Source: Microbulbifer sp. THAF38 (GTDB lineage Bacteria; Pseudomonadota; Gammaproteobacteria; Pseudomonadales; Cellvibrionaceae). Taken from it: a DNA stretch of 64,000 bases. Location of the stretch: assembly GCF_009363535.1 (NCBI RefSeq), contig NZ_CP045369.1, forward strand, positions 372,001 through 436,000, given 5' to 3'. A program made the translations under genes and the position numbers. This document shows, in pieces, positions 16,934-25,719 of the stretch (position 1 is its first letter; each line of letters begins with the position of its first letter). The notes beneath the pieces were generated by a model that saw only the letters and a list, made by a program, of their open reading frames with translations, was not told the DNA's origin and ran no database searches.

Positions 16934-18181
16934 ATGAAACTCTTGCGTTGGCTCCTGTTAATTCTTCTGGTTTTATTGGTGATTTCCGCCTTGGCGGCGC
17001 CGGGCTTTATTGGTCCCAAGGTGGAAGAGATCTGGAAGCAGCAGCTGAGTAGGTTACAGGGGGGGAATTCCACCAGCTACCAGCGCGGTTGGTTTGGGGC
17101 TGAAACCAATACCGAGGTGGCGTTACAGAATGGCACCACTGAACTGCGCACGGAGATTCATCACGGTCCATTGCTGTTGACCTCCAGTGGACCACGCCTG
17201 GGGGTTATCTATAGTGAGACCCGTCTCGATCTGGAGCAACTAAACCCAGAGCTCCGAGCACAGCTCGAGGGTGTCTATGGCCGTTTACAGAGCAGCCCAC
17301 TGGTTTTGGAGACCCTGGTTCTGGCGGATAACCGGGTGCTCAATACCCTGCGCCTGGAACCCTTTAAGAAATCTGATGCTACTGCACAGTGGGAATTTGA
17401 AGGTGGAGAGATCGCGGTTTCGACGGACTACAGTGGCGCGGTGTTGGATGGGGTGATCGACCTGGGTAGCCTGACCCAGCTGCGCGACGGTGTAGAGGTA
17501 TTATTTACCGAACCACTCAAGGGGGAGTTCCAGTTAGAGCCCCGCCGTGGCGGCAAGGCGCAGCTTTATTTGTCACTGTTGCGTGCAGAATCAGACTCAG
17601 GCCCGGTGGAGCTGCGAGATATTATTCTGGAACTGGATGTAGAAATGCTCGCGGCGCAGACTCTTAAAGTGGTGAGCGATCTGCAGCTGCCTAGTGTCCA
17701 GTCTGCCACACCCATCACTTCCGCGCGCCAACAGATGACCTTACCGAAGATTACTGCCGCTGACCTAGGGCATTACCTGCGCGTGCTGCTGCCGGTGGCG
17801 GAGCGCAATTGGGCCAGTGATATGCGTCCGCCGCTGCGCCTGCAGCAGCAGCTGGCGGTGGAATCCCGCAATGGCCCGGTTCTGGTCGATGCAGATATTC
17901 ATTGGCAGGGGATGAAACGCCCACCCCGTCATCGCAACGGCAGTGCCCTAAATCAGTGGTTGAAGCCCCTGGTAGGCACCATGACCCTGAGTGCGGCGGA
18001 ATCGGCTCTGCTGCAATCGCCGTTGGTGGGCCAGGCGATGATGTTGCGGGAATACGGTTTGTTGATTGAGCATAATGATGAGTTGCAGATGCACCTGGAG
18101 GTCAATCGTGGACGCTTGGAAGTGAATGGCCAGCAGTTGCCACCGGACCTGTTCCTGATGGCGTTGACCGGGCAATTTTAA
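16934..18181 (+). CDS. DUF945 (YdgA) family protein
   Basis: A 415-residue protein with a single N-terminal membrane anchor or signal (MKLLRWLLLILLVLLVISAL) and a long periplasmic part. The early segment with SYQRGWFGAETNTEVAL is the family hallmark. YdgA homologues have no settled biochemical role. It is convergent with ppc, and a terminator lies between them. Confidence 0.8.
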   Translation: MKLLRWLLLILLVLLVISALAAPGFIGPKVEEIWKQQLSRLQGGNSTSYQRGWFGAETNTEVALQNGTTELRTEIHHGPLLLTSSGPRLGVIYSETRLDLEQLNPELRAQLEGVYGRLQSSPLVLETLVLADNRVLNTLRLEPFKKSDATAQWEFEGGEIAVSTDYSGAVLDGVIDLGSLTQLRDGVEVLFTEPLKGEFQLEPRRGGKAQLYLSLLRAESDSGPVELRDIILELDVEMLAAQTLKVVSDLQLPSVQSATPITSARQQMTLPKITAADLGHYLRVLLPVAERNWASDMRPPLRLQQQLAVESRNGPVLVDADIHWQGMKRPPRHRNGSALNQWLKPLVGTMTLSAAESALLQSPLVGQAMMLREYGLLIEHNDELQMHLEVNRGRLEVNGQQLPPDLFLMALTGQF

Positions 18182-18194
18182 TCAGTGGGTTTTG

Positions 18195-18220
18195 GGGAGA
18201 AGTTCTAACTTCTCCCTTTT
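18195..18220 (+). terminator. Rho-independent terminator after the DUF945 gene
   Basis: GGGAGAAGT (18195-18203), loop TCTA, ACTTCTCCC (18208-18216), then TTTTGTTG. Confidence 0.8.
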
Positions 18221-18281
18221 GTTGTCCCATTTTTTCAAGACTGTAACTCGCCCATCAATAGCAGCGTTAGCCGGAGCAGCA

Positions 18282-20945
18282 TTAGCCGGTATTGCGCATT
18301 CCCGCAGCAATGCCGGCAATTGTCACCATCAGGGCACTTTCCAACACCGCGTCGCTCTCCCGCTCGCGCAGGCGCGCCATAAGCTCGGCTTGTAGCAGGT
18401 GCAGTGGATCTGTGTAGGGGTCGCGTACGCGAATGGACCAGCGCATCACCGGGTTGTTGTCCAGTAGGCTTTCGCGGCCGGTGAGCTGTTGCAGGGCGCT
18501 TACTGTGTGGGCCAGGCGCTCACGCAGGCTTTCCCCGAGCTCGATCAGTTCCTCGCTGTCGGTGAGGCGCTCCTCATACCAGGAGGCGACGCGAGTGTCA
18601 GATTTGGCCAGGACCATTTCCAACATATCCACAACGCCCTGGAAGAAGGGCCACTCAGCACTCATCTGCCGCAATGTGTCGGCTTCGTCGGCCTGTTTCA
18701 GGGCGTGTTCCAGGGCCGTGCCCGTGCCGAGCCAGGCGGGTAGCATCAGGCGCATTTGGGTCCAGGCGAAAACCCAGGGAATGGCGCGCAGGGTTTCGAC
18801 ACCGCCGCCGGGTTTGCGCTTTGCAGGGCGGCTGCCCAGGGCCAGGCGGCGTAGTTCGGTCTCTGGGGTGACGGTACGCAAGTAGGCGACCAAGGCCGGA
18901 TCGTCCCGCACCACCTCGCGGTAGCTCTGTACCGAGACTTCGGTGAGGCGCTCCATCTGGTGGCGCCATTCGGGGCGCGGCTGTGCCGGTGGCATCAGGG
19001 TGGCCTCCAGGGTGGCGGCCACATACTGCTCCAGGTTGTAGGCGGCCACTGACGGACGGCCGTATTTAAAGCGGATCATCTCCCCTTGCTCGGTCACGCG
19101 GATGCGCCCGGCCACTGAACCCGGTGGCTGCGATAACAGCGCCATTCGCGTGGGGGACCCGCCGCGGGAAATGGAACCGCCGCGGCCGTGGAATAGCGTC
19201 AGGGGGATGCCGTGGTTGCGGAATATCTTGGTGAGCGCTTCCTGGGTACTGAATTGCGCCCAGGCCGCACCGAGGAAACCGGCGTCCTTGGCGGAGTCCG
19301 AGTAGCCGATCATCACCTCCTGCCCCTCCAGCACGCGCTGCTTATATTGGGGAATATTGAGCAGGGTGCTCATGGTTTCGGCGGCATTATTGAGATCGTC
19401 GAGAGTTTCAAATAACGGCACCACTCGCATGGGTTGGTGCACACCGGCGATTTTTTGCAGCAGCATGACCGCCAGCACGTCGGAGGGCTTTTTCGCCATG
19501 GAAATCACATAGGCGCCGAACCCCTCGGGGCCCTGCTCGGCGACCACCTTGCAGGTCTCTAAAACCTCGCGCACATCCCTATCGCAAAAATCCGTATGGT
19601 AGAAATCCTCATCGACCAACGGGCGGCGGTTATCCAGTTCGGCCAGTAGGAAATCCAGCTTGCTCTGTTCGTCCCAGCTGGCGTAGTTGCCCAGCCCCAG
19701 GTAGCGGGTAATGGCATCGAGGGCATCTGCATGGCGGGTGGATTCCTGGCGGATATCCAGGCGCAGTAGCGTGATACCAAAGCAGTTGAGTCGGCGCAGG
19801 GTATCTTTGAGCTGGCCATCGGCGATGGCGGAGAGACCCACGGTGCGCAGGGAACGGTCGATTAGGCTGAGGGGCTCGAACAGCTGTTGAGTCGTGTTAA
19901 ATACTTTACTGGTGATGATCTCACCGCCGTTGATACGCGCCTCCATCTGCGCGAGGGTATTGCGTAGGCGCTGGCGCACGCGGCGCAGTATCAGTCGGTA
20001 GGGCTCATGGCTTGGGCCGGTTTGCTCCAGTAACTCCTCACTGGCTTTGTGCATGGATAGGTCGGCCAGCAGGTTATCCACATCGCGCAAAAAAAGGTCG
20101 GCAGCCATCCAGCGGGCCAGCAGTAATACTTTGCGGGTTACCCCTGCGGTGACATTGGGATTGCCGTCGCGGTCGCCGCCCATCCAGGAGGCAAAGCGTA
20201 TCGGCACCCAGTCGTCGGGCATGGGGGGAAGTTCCGCCAGGGCCAGCTCCGCCTCGATAGCGCGCATACTCTGGGGCACCGCCTGCCACAGAGACTGCTC
20301 GATGGTGGCGAAGCCCCACTTGGCCTCATCCACCGGCGTGGGTCTTTCGCGGCGGATCTCATCAGTACTCCAGGCGGAGAGTATTTGCTCGTGCAGGTGA
20401 CGGCGCAGCTCGCGGCCTTCCTCCTGGGTGAGATCGGGTCTGTCCAGGGCGGCGAGGAGGTCGGCGATATGGTCGTATTTGCGGATCAGGGTGCGGCGGG
20501 TAACTTCGGTGGGGTGGGCGGTGAGGACTAGCTCTACCGAGAGTTCTCGGAGTGTTGTATGAATGTCGGCGGGGGATCGTTTGGCGCTCTTCAATTCCGC
20601 TAAAACCTGACGCAAACCGCGGTCTGTATCGGGATCACCGGAGAAGCGCTGGTGTTGTCGGTGTAGCCGCTCCCGGTGGCGTTGTTCGGCAATATTAGCC
20701 AGATTGAGAAATTGGCTGAAGGCGCGGGCCACTTCCAGCAATGTGTCATCGTCGAGGGGGTCCAGCAACTGGTGCAGGCGGTCCACCTGCATCTCTCCCG
20801 CACTGCGGCTCTCCACCGCGACCTGGCGAATGGTTTCCACGGTATTGAATAGCGTGTCACCGGCCTGCTCACGCAGCACCGAACCGAGCTCCTCGCCGAG
20901 TAGGCGGACATCCTCCCGTAGCGGGGTGTTTTGATCCTGACTCAC
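18282..20945 (-). CDS. ppc: Phosphoenolpyruvate carboxylase
   Basis: Carboxylates PEP with bicarbonate to oxaloacetate, the anaplerotic entry to the TCA cycle. The 887 residues carry the catalytic-His segment LVLTAHPTEVTRRTL (about residues 139-153), the glycine/arginine loop FHGRGGSISRGGSP, the signature EVMIGYSDSAKDAG, and the C-terminal MRNTG tail required for activity in this family. The frame is open to a TTG at 20966, but the GTG at 20945 (beginning MSQDQNTPLRED) fits the family N-terminus and has GGGAG about 10 bases upstream. Confidence 0.97.
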   Translation of the reverse strand: MSQDQNTPLREDVRLLGEELGSVLREQAGDTLFNTVETIRQVAVESRSAGEMQVDRLHQLLDPLDDDTLLEVARAFSQFLNLANIAEQRHRERLHRQHQRFSGDPDTDRGLRQVLAELKSAKRSPADIHTTLRELSVELVLTAHPTEVTRRTLIRKYDHIADLLAALDRPDLTQEEGRELRRHLHEQILSAWSTDEIRRERPTPVDEAKWGFATIEQSLWQAVPQSMRAIEAELALAELPPMPDDWVPIRFASWMGGDRDGNPNVTAGVTRKVLLLARWMAADLFLRDVDNLLADLSMHKASEELLEQTGPSHEPYRLILRRVRQRLRNTLAQMEARINGGEIITSKVFNTTQQLFEPLSLIDRSLRTVGLSAIADGQLKDTLRRLNCFGITLLRLDIRQESTRHADALDAITRYLGLGNYASWDEQSKLDFLLAELDNRRPLVDEDFYHTDFCDRDVREVLETCKVVAEQGPEGFGAYVISMAKKPSDVLAVMLLQKIAGVHQPMRVVPLFETLDDLNNAAETMSTLLNIPQYKQRVLEGQEVMIGYSDSAKDAGFLGAAWAQFSTQEALTKIFRNHGIPLTLFHGRGGSISRGGSPTRMALLSQPPGSVAGRIRVTEQGEMIRFKYGRPSVAAYNLEQYVAATLEATLMPPAQPRPEWRHQMERLTEVSVQSYREVVRDDPALVAYLRTVTPETELRRLALGSRPAKRKPGGGVETLRAIPWVFAWTQMRLMLPAWLGTGTALEHALKQADEADTLRQMSAEWPFFQGVVDMLEMVLAKSDTRVASWYEERLTDSEELIELGESLRERLAHTVSALQQLTGRESLLDNNPVMRWSIRVRDPYTDPLHLLQAELMARLRERESDAVLESALMVTIAGIAAGMRNTG

Positions 20946-21363
20946 AAGCCTTTTTCTCCCTAGCAATATCCGGTGAAAATACTGGGCTTATCTTCGCATA
21001 ATTTGGGGGAGGCTGTACTGCCATTCAGAAAGAGTGGAAAGAATGAGTCTCTTTGAATCGCTTTGAAATACGGAAAATAAAGAGCTTGGCCGGCGTACAA
21101 AGTGGAATTTAAGAGAGCTTGTAATTACAAAAATATTATTCGGAAAAATTTTACCTGCTACCGAATTTCCTTCTCCACTCAATATTGCTGGGGATATATA
21201 TTTGAGGTTTCGCTCAAGGGTAAATTAAAGCTGAGAAACCTATAAATATACTGCTAAAGAGTGAGTGGAATTTATAAGAGAGAGCTTGGGAATCGCGGAC
21301 GCGCGTGGGATGAAAATACCCGCGTGCAATTTTGCGCGCGGGTCACTTTTTAAAAATGTATTT
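20946..21363. other. Intergenic region between ppc and a small membrane-protein gene
   Basis: About 420 AT-rich bases containing the ppc promoter region and, at its far end, the probable terminator of the downstream small membrane-protein gene. No further gene was seen. Confidence 0.4.
21318..21343 (-). terminator. Possible terminator of the small membrane-protein gene
   Basis: ACCCGCG...CGCGGGT stem extending inward to GCAA/TTGC with one mismatch; on the minus strand it is followed by ATTTTC. The T-run is short, so the call is tentative. Confidence 0.4.
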
Positions 21364-21732
21364 TTAATAGTGCATAGGGTCATAGGCAGGGCGGCGATCA
21401 GCCAGCCTCAGCCAGCCGCGGATGACTCGGTAAATGACCCAAATCCAGTTAACGGCGAGAATCACGTAACCGAGCCCGAAAATCCAAAAGGTCAGGGAGC
21501 CGACCACAGTCCACAGCAACCAGAACCAGAAGGTGCGAATCTGCCAGCGGAAGTGGGATTCCGCCAGGGTACCGCGCACATCGCTGCGTTTGAAGTAGTT
21601 AATCAGTACGCCGACAAAAAAAGGAACCGCGGTAAACAGACTGATGGCCTGGATCAAATAGACCATGATGGCCAGGTCGCGGCCACTCTGTTCGCGGGCC
21701 TCTTGGGAGCGCGTGGGGTACTGCTCAGACAT
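21364..21732 (-). CDS. DUF4870-like small membrane protein
   Basis: 122 residues from ATG 21732 (MSEQYPTRSQ...); the longer frame begins at a TTG without a good ribosome-binding site. After a hydrophilic N-terminus come a hydrophobic hairpin (AIMVYLIQAISLFTAVPFFV), the conserved LINYFKRSDVRGTLAESHFRWQ segment, and two further hydrophobic stretches. This segment is typical of DUF4870-type membrane proteins; role unknown. Confidence 0.7.
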   Translation of the reverse strand: MSEQYPTRSQEAREQSGRDLAIMVYLIQAISLFTAVPFFVGVLINYFKRSDVRGTLAESHFRWQIRTFWFWLLWTVVGSLTFWIFGLGYVILAVNWIWVIYRVIRGWLRLADRRPAYDPMHY

Positions 21733-21860
21733 AACCTTATTCTCTTGTGGACTCTGCAAAATAATGTGTGGCCTCTAGTGCGCAATTCAACTTGGCTGCG
21801 CTGGAATGGTGTTTTTATGCGACAGTCGGTGAATAGCCCAATATGTCGCCACACCCCATA

Positions 21861-23234
21861 TTATTTTAGCGCCCACTCGGTGTGTACATTGCGCTCGCGC
21901 CAGGCCTTCAGCTGGCGCACCGATTCACGCATTAATTGCAGTAACTCGGTGCGCTGCTGACGGCAGTGTTCCCGTTCGCTATCGATAGAAAGATTCGCTG
22001 TGAGACTGCGCAGGCGAGTGGCCACGCTGTCGAGCCCCACTTCCGCCGCCGCACGGGCGACCTCCTGTGCCTGTTTCTCCGCATCTAACCAGTGGCGGCC
22101 AGTGAGGGCACTGGTGAGTGCGGTGATACGTTTGGGTAGGGTGGCGCTGCGGTCACTGAGAAGCTCGGCGAAGGACAGGTGGTCCAGGGTGTCCCGCTGG
22201 CGTAAAAGGGTATTGGTATTGAGCAGCTGCGCTGGACGCGTTTTTTGTTGTGGTGAGGTTCCCTGGATACGTCGAGCGGCCCATTGCATCAGTTGCATCA
22301 GCTGGCGATCGGCAATCGGGTGGGTCAGCACGCCGGTAAAACCCCGGGCCTGATAGCGCTCCTTGTCACCGGTCTTGGCTGATTGCAGCAGGGCGAAAAC
22401 GGGTAAATCATTGCCTCGTTCGCGGCGAATTTCCCGCACCGCTTCCACGCCGTCCATTAGGGGCAGATGGGTGTCGGTTAGGATCAAGTCAAAGTTTTTC
22501 TGCAGGGCGGCGCTGCTACCGTCGATACCATTGCACTCCCTTTGTACATGGTGGCCCATGGCTTCCAGTGGTGCCTGCAGGGATTCATGCTTGTTATTTT
22601 CCACCAACAGAACGGCGAGACCACTGCCGGTATTGCCAAGCATTTCTTTGGGAAGCTTTAGCTCGACGGTTTCCACTTTGCCGAATTGGCGCAGGTCGTC
22701 CAAGGATTTGAGCGCGGCGTTTAACTGGCGCTTACCGATTTCCACCAGGGCTTTAATATTGTTGTCCTCACTGCGCGCAATCAGATTGAGGGTACCCATC
22801 AGCGTATCTAGGGGGTGATGCAATTGGTGGCGGACTATGGTGAGCAGATCGGATTTTTCCTGTCGCAATAATTCGAGGCTTTCTCGGGTTTCATCCAATT
22901 GTTTTTCCAGTGCGAGGAATTCACTATTACGGCTGTGCACCTGCTGAAACAAATTACTATTTTCCGCACTGATATTATCGACGCGCTCTGTACTTTCTCG
23001 ACGCAGTTTGCTTAGTCTCAACTGTCTATTGAGTGTAAAAGCACAAACTATGAATAATACCGCCAGCGCTGCGGCGAGCCAGTAAATCGGAATTTGTTGT
23101 TGCAGGGCATTTAATTCAAAAGCTTGCGCAGTAGTGGAGATAAATACTGAGCCGCATAGTAGTGCCCGGGCTGGCAGAGCGTGAAAAAAAACACGACGAG
23201 AGGGCAATCCCCCAGAAGAAATGGCTTTTATCAT
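21861..23234 (-). CDS. Degenerate hybrid sensor kinase without an ATPase domain
   Basis: About 457 residues. Order: a possible signal peptide, a membrane segment (about 50-68), a coiled coil (about 75-130), a HisKA-type helix with a possible phospho-acceptor His136 in VRHQLHHPLDTLMG, directly followed by a receiver domain (about 205-315), and a helical C-terminus resembling an HPt domain. No HATPase N, G1 or G2 boxes are present between HisKA and receiver. The receiver keeps the phospho-acceptor Asp254 (LILTDTHLPLMDG), but the acidic pair is ENN and the conserved Lys is replaced by His305. The HPt-like part lacks the His. It therefore probably works as a scaffold or a partner of another kinase. 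Start uncertain between 23234 and a GTG at 23246. Confidence 0.7.
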   Translation of the reverse strand: MIKAISSGGLPSRRVFFHALPARALLCGSVFISTTAQAFELNALQQQIPIYWLAAALAVLFIVCAFTLNRQLRLSKLRRESTERVDNISAENSNLFQQVHSRNSEFLALEKQLDETRESLELLRQEKSDLLTIVRHQLHHPLDTLMGTLNLIARSEDNNIKALVEIGKRQLNAALKSLDDLRQFGKVETVELKLPKEMLGNTGSGLAVLLVENNKHESLQAPLEAMGHHVQRECNGIDGSSAALQKNFDLILTDTHLPLMDGVEAVREIRRERGNDLPVFALLQSAKTGDKERYQARGFTGVLTHPIADRQLMQLMQWAARRIQGTSPQQKTRPAQLLNTNTLLRQRDTLDHLSFAELLSDRSATLPKRITALTSALTGRHWLDAEKQAQEVARAAAEVGLDSVATRLRSLTANLSIDSEREHCRQQRTELLQLMRESVRQLKAWRERNVHTEWALK

Positions 23235-23618
23235 CCTTATAACCACTTGTGTTAGGGCGGACTAAATCCTGCAGTCCGCAGTGTGATTTTCGCGGTAGGT
23301 TTTGATCGATACTCCCGAAAAGATCAGAGCGTTTGATACTGCAATATGGCACGGTGTACAAGAGATATTTTTTTAGTGTCGGCGGGATTGTCGGTGGAGA
23401 ATCCAGTCATAGGTATGACTGTTATCGCTAATAGCCAAGCAATATTGCGCCAATAAATCGTAGTGGATTATTTTGGGTGAGGTTTGCAATGAAGAATTGC
23501 ACGCTATTACATCGGCGTATTTGGCGGGAAATTATTGTGGTGCAGGCGTATTTTACCGAGGTAGGCAGCAGGTGCCCTTCGAGAAAATACGCGACAAATT
23601 AATGATGTTGCGATCGAT
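23235..23618. other. Intergenic region with no gene seen
   Basis: About 380 bases between the racemase-family gene and the hybrid-kinase gene, both on the minus strand. It should carry the kinase promoter. No convincing promoter, dyad or small gene was found. Confidence 0.4.
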
Positions 23619-24281
23619 TTAGGCAGCTTGGGGGAGGCGCTCCTGTAATAACTGCAGCATACGTTCCGAGGGTAGGAAAAGGCGGATACCGTCACAGTGA
23701 GCGAGCAGTTCCTGATAAAAATAGTCAAAATGAGTGCAGCCCAGTATCAGGATCTGCACGCCGCTTTTTACCAGTGCCGCTACCAGGTCATCGAGGGCGT
23801 GTTGTCGCACGATCATTTCGGCGGCGAGGCCGTCCTCGATATCTTCGACAATCTGGAGGTTGCCGATGCCAATCACCTTGGCGGTTGTGTTGCGCTCAAG
23901 GATCTCCCGCTCGATATTGGCGCAGCTCTGACAGTTGGCGGCGAGCAGGCCAAAGTTGCGGTAGCGCTGAGTGAGTTCGGCGTAAACCTCCAGGGGGGAA
24001 ACCACCTCAATGGGGGAGGTGGCTTTGACCGCTTCCATATCTACTGCACCGGATAGGGAGTTACAGTAAATCATGGCGGCCTCGGCCCCTGCCTGGTGCA
24101 GCTGCTCTATGGCGCCGATCAACTGCTGGGTGAGGGCGCCGCGCTCCAGTGCCTGTAGCTGCGTCTGTGCTTGGGGAGAGGCAGATAGGGACAGGCCGAT
24201 GCCGCGCAGCTGGCGCGCGGCGAGGAAATCCAGGCCAAAGCGGGTATCTGTGGGGGTGCCGGCGACCACGCCAATGGTCAT
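23619..24281 (-). CDS. Aspartate/glutamate racemase family protein
   Basis: 220 residues from ATG 24281 (MTIGVVAGTPTDTRFG). The two catalytic cysteines of cofactor-independent Asp/Glu racemases are visible in MIYCNSLSG and LGCTHFDYF. The N-terminal GVVAGTPTDTRFG differs from the DSG motif of MurI, so it is more likely an aspartate or broad-specificity amino-acid racemase (YgeA-like) than cell-wall glutamate racemase. A TTG at 24314 would add 11 residues. Confidence 0.8.
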   Translation of the reverse strand: MTIGVVAGTPTDTRFGLDFLAARQLRGIGLSLSASPQAQTQLQALERGALTQQLIGAIEQLHQAGAEAAMIYCNSLSGAVDMEAVKATSPIEVVSPLEVYAELTQRYRNFGLLAANCQSCANIEREILERNTTAKVIGIGNLQIVEDIEDGLAAEMIVRQHALDDLVAALVKSGVQILILGCTHFDYFYQELLAHCDGIRLFLPSERMLQLLQERLPQAA

Positions 24282-24361
24282 GGAACTCTTTTCAATGGCG
24301 TTTTGCGTCAACACGGCGATTTTCCTCTCTCGTAATGCTCAGTCGAGTGTCAGCGTCCTCT

Positions 24362-24865
24362 TTAAGAGGCTCTCTTGCCCAGTAGGGGGCTGACGTTATT
24401 AATCCACACTCGGCGCAGCCAGTCGAGATAAATTCCATAAGGGCCGCCGAGGGCACCGGCGATCAACATGAACGTGATACTGGCGGTGGCAATCTCGTCC
24501 CAGCTGGCGCCGCCCAGATGCATATTGCCCATGTACAGGGGGAACTGGAAGCTCACGAATACAAAGGTGTCCACCAGATAGGCATTGATTGGGCCGCCGC
24601 CGCCAAAGCGGTTCACTACCCAGTTACGGTAGACACTGAAGGGACGGGCGATCAGGGTGTTGAACACCAGCGCCATCAGGCGCACTTTCAGGTGTTCACT
24701 CCAGCTCATACCGGCCAGTACCAGCTCGATGGGAATCGCCACAGCCCAGGAAAAACTGTTCATGGCGAAGATATCCAGCAGGAAATCCCAGCGGCGATTA
24801 CTGGGCGCGTTGGGTTCGGCTTCGGGGCCGGATGGTGAAGATGGTGTTAATGCAGGCGCGGACAT
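24362..24865 (-). CDS. alaE: L-alanine exporter AlaE
   Basis: A 167-residue inner-membrane protein. After a hydrophilic, Pro/Ser-rich N-terminus come four hydrophobic segments and the AlaE-type motif LIARPFSVYRNWVV, then GGPYGIYLDWLR near the C-terminus. AlaE exports L-alanine and relieves toxic accumulation in E. coli. It lies downstream of the racemase in the reverse sense (alaE is transcribed first), so the two may form an amino-acid unit. Divergent from the PadR-type gene. Confidence 0.85.
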   Translation of the reverse strand: MSAPALTPSSPSGPEAEPNAPSNRRWDFLLDIFAMNSFSWAVAIPIELVLAGMSWSEHLKVRLMALVFNTLIARPFSVYRNWVVNRFGGGGPINAYLVDTFVFVSFQFPLYMGNMHLGGASWDEIATASITFMLIAGALGGPYGIYLDWLRRVWINNVSPLLGKRAS

Positions 24866-25071
24866 GGAGAAGACAACCTCTTGAACCTCGAATCGCTATC
24901 TCACGACGGCGGCAGGCCGGCGATTATATCTCCAAATTACGTAAAATCTAGCCTTGCATCTCGACTGATGAGATCTGTCGAGATAAACGTCCTACTATTT
25001 ATTAGAAAATTAATCTAATTATCTTATTGGCTTAACATGTCGCCTGGCCAGGATGGCGCCCCAGAGGTTAA

Positions 25072-25089
25072 TATGCAACTCTTTGCATA
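25072..25089. promoter_or_regulatory. AphA/PadR-type operator dyad
   Basis: TATGCA-N6-TGCATA, a perfect inverted repeat (TATGCAACTCTTTGCATA), ends 18 bases before the ATG of the PadR-family gene. It matches the TATGCA-N6 recognition pattern known for AphA of Vibrio, a PadR/VirR-subfamily regulator. Its position overlapping the 5' leader suggests autorepression. Confidence 0.65.
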
Positions 25090-25107
25090 ACCCCAACCGG
25101 AGCCACC

Positions 25108-25659
25108 ATGTCCCTGCGCTATGCCGTACTCACCCTGCTGGATATAGAGCCCGGCAGCGGTTACGACCTCAAGCGCCGTTTCGAGCGCAGTGTTTCCCAT
25201 TTCTGGAGCGCCAGCCACCAGCAGATGTATCGGGAACTGCACAAGCTACATGATGAGGGGCTTCTGGATTGCGAGGAGCAACCTCAGGAGGGCAAGCCGG
25301 ACAAGAAGGTCTACAGCCTCACTGATAAGGGCCGCGCGGAGCTGCGCGACTGGGTAATTCAGCCAGCGGCGCCGCAGAAGATTCGCGAGCCCTTCTTAGT
25401 GCGTATGTTTGCCGGCCACCATTTGAGCCAAGAGGAACTGCGCTCGGCTCTCAATGATCAATTGCACAGACACCGAGGGCTGCTGGAAAACTACCGGGAA
25501 CAAAACGAGCGGGTATTGAAAAGTGACCCAGCCCTGCAGGAGCGCTATTGGTTGGCCCACCAGACTCTGTTACTGGGTATAGAGGCGGAGAAGACCTGGA
25601 TCAGTTGGGCGGAAAACATGCTGCAGGAACTGGAGCAAAAATGCGTTGAGGACAGTTAA
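25108..25659 (+). CDS. PadR family transcriptional regulator (VirR/AphA-like subfamily)
   Basis: 183 residues. The N-terminal winged helix (about 1-85) contains SGYDLKRRFERSVSHFWSAS and the wing region PDKKVYSLTDKGRAELRDWV. A long C-terminal helical domain (about 95-180) makes it a PadR subfamily-1 protein, as in AphA and VirR, rather than the short PadR type. Ribosome-binding site is a weak GGAG before ATG 25108. A perfect AphA-like dyad lies just upstream. Target genes are not evident; alaE is divergent and its promoter shares the region. Confidence 0.88.
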   Translation: MSLRYAVLTLLDIEPGSGYDLKRRFERSVSHFWSASHQQMYRELHKLHDEGLLDCEEQPQEGKPDKKVYSLTDKGRAELRDWVIQPAAPQKIREPFLVRMFAGHHLSQEELRSALNDQLHRHRGLLENYREQNERVLKSDPALQERYWLAHQTLLLGIEAEKTWISWAENMLQELEQKCVEDS

Positions 25660-25685
25660 AAAAACCGGGCGATGCCCGGTTTTTT
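25658..25685. terminator. Bidirectional terminator
   Basis: A-run, CCGGGC (25665-25670), loop GAT, GCCCGG (25674-25679), T-run. It serves the PadR-type gene on the plus strand and the ketosynthase gene on the minus strand. Confidence 0.85.
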
Positions 25686-25719
25686 GTGCCTGTGGCGAAT
25701 TACTCAGTCGCTCAATGGC

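Noticed and set aside
23619..24281. Calling the racemase-family gene murI
   Set aside because: The two catalytic Cys regions fit the wider Asp/Glu racemase superfamily, but the N-terminal GVVAGTPTDTRFG replaces the MurI DSG motif.
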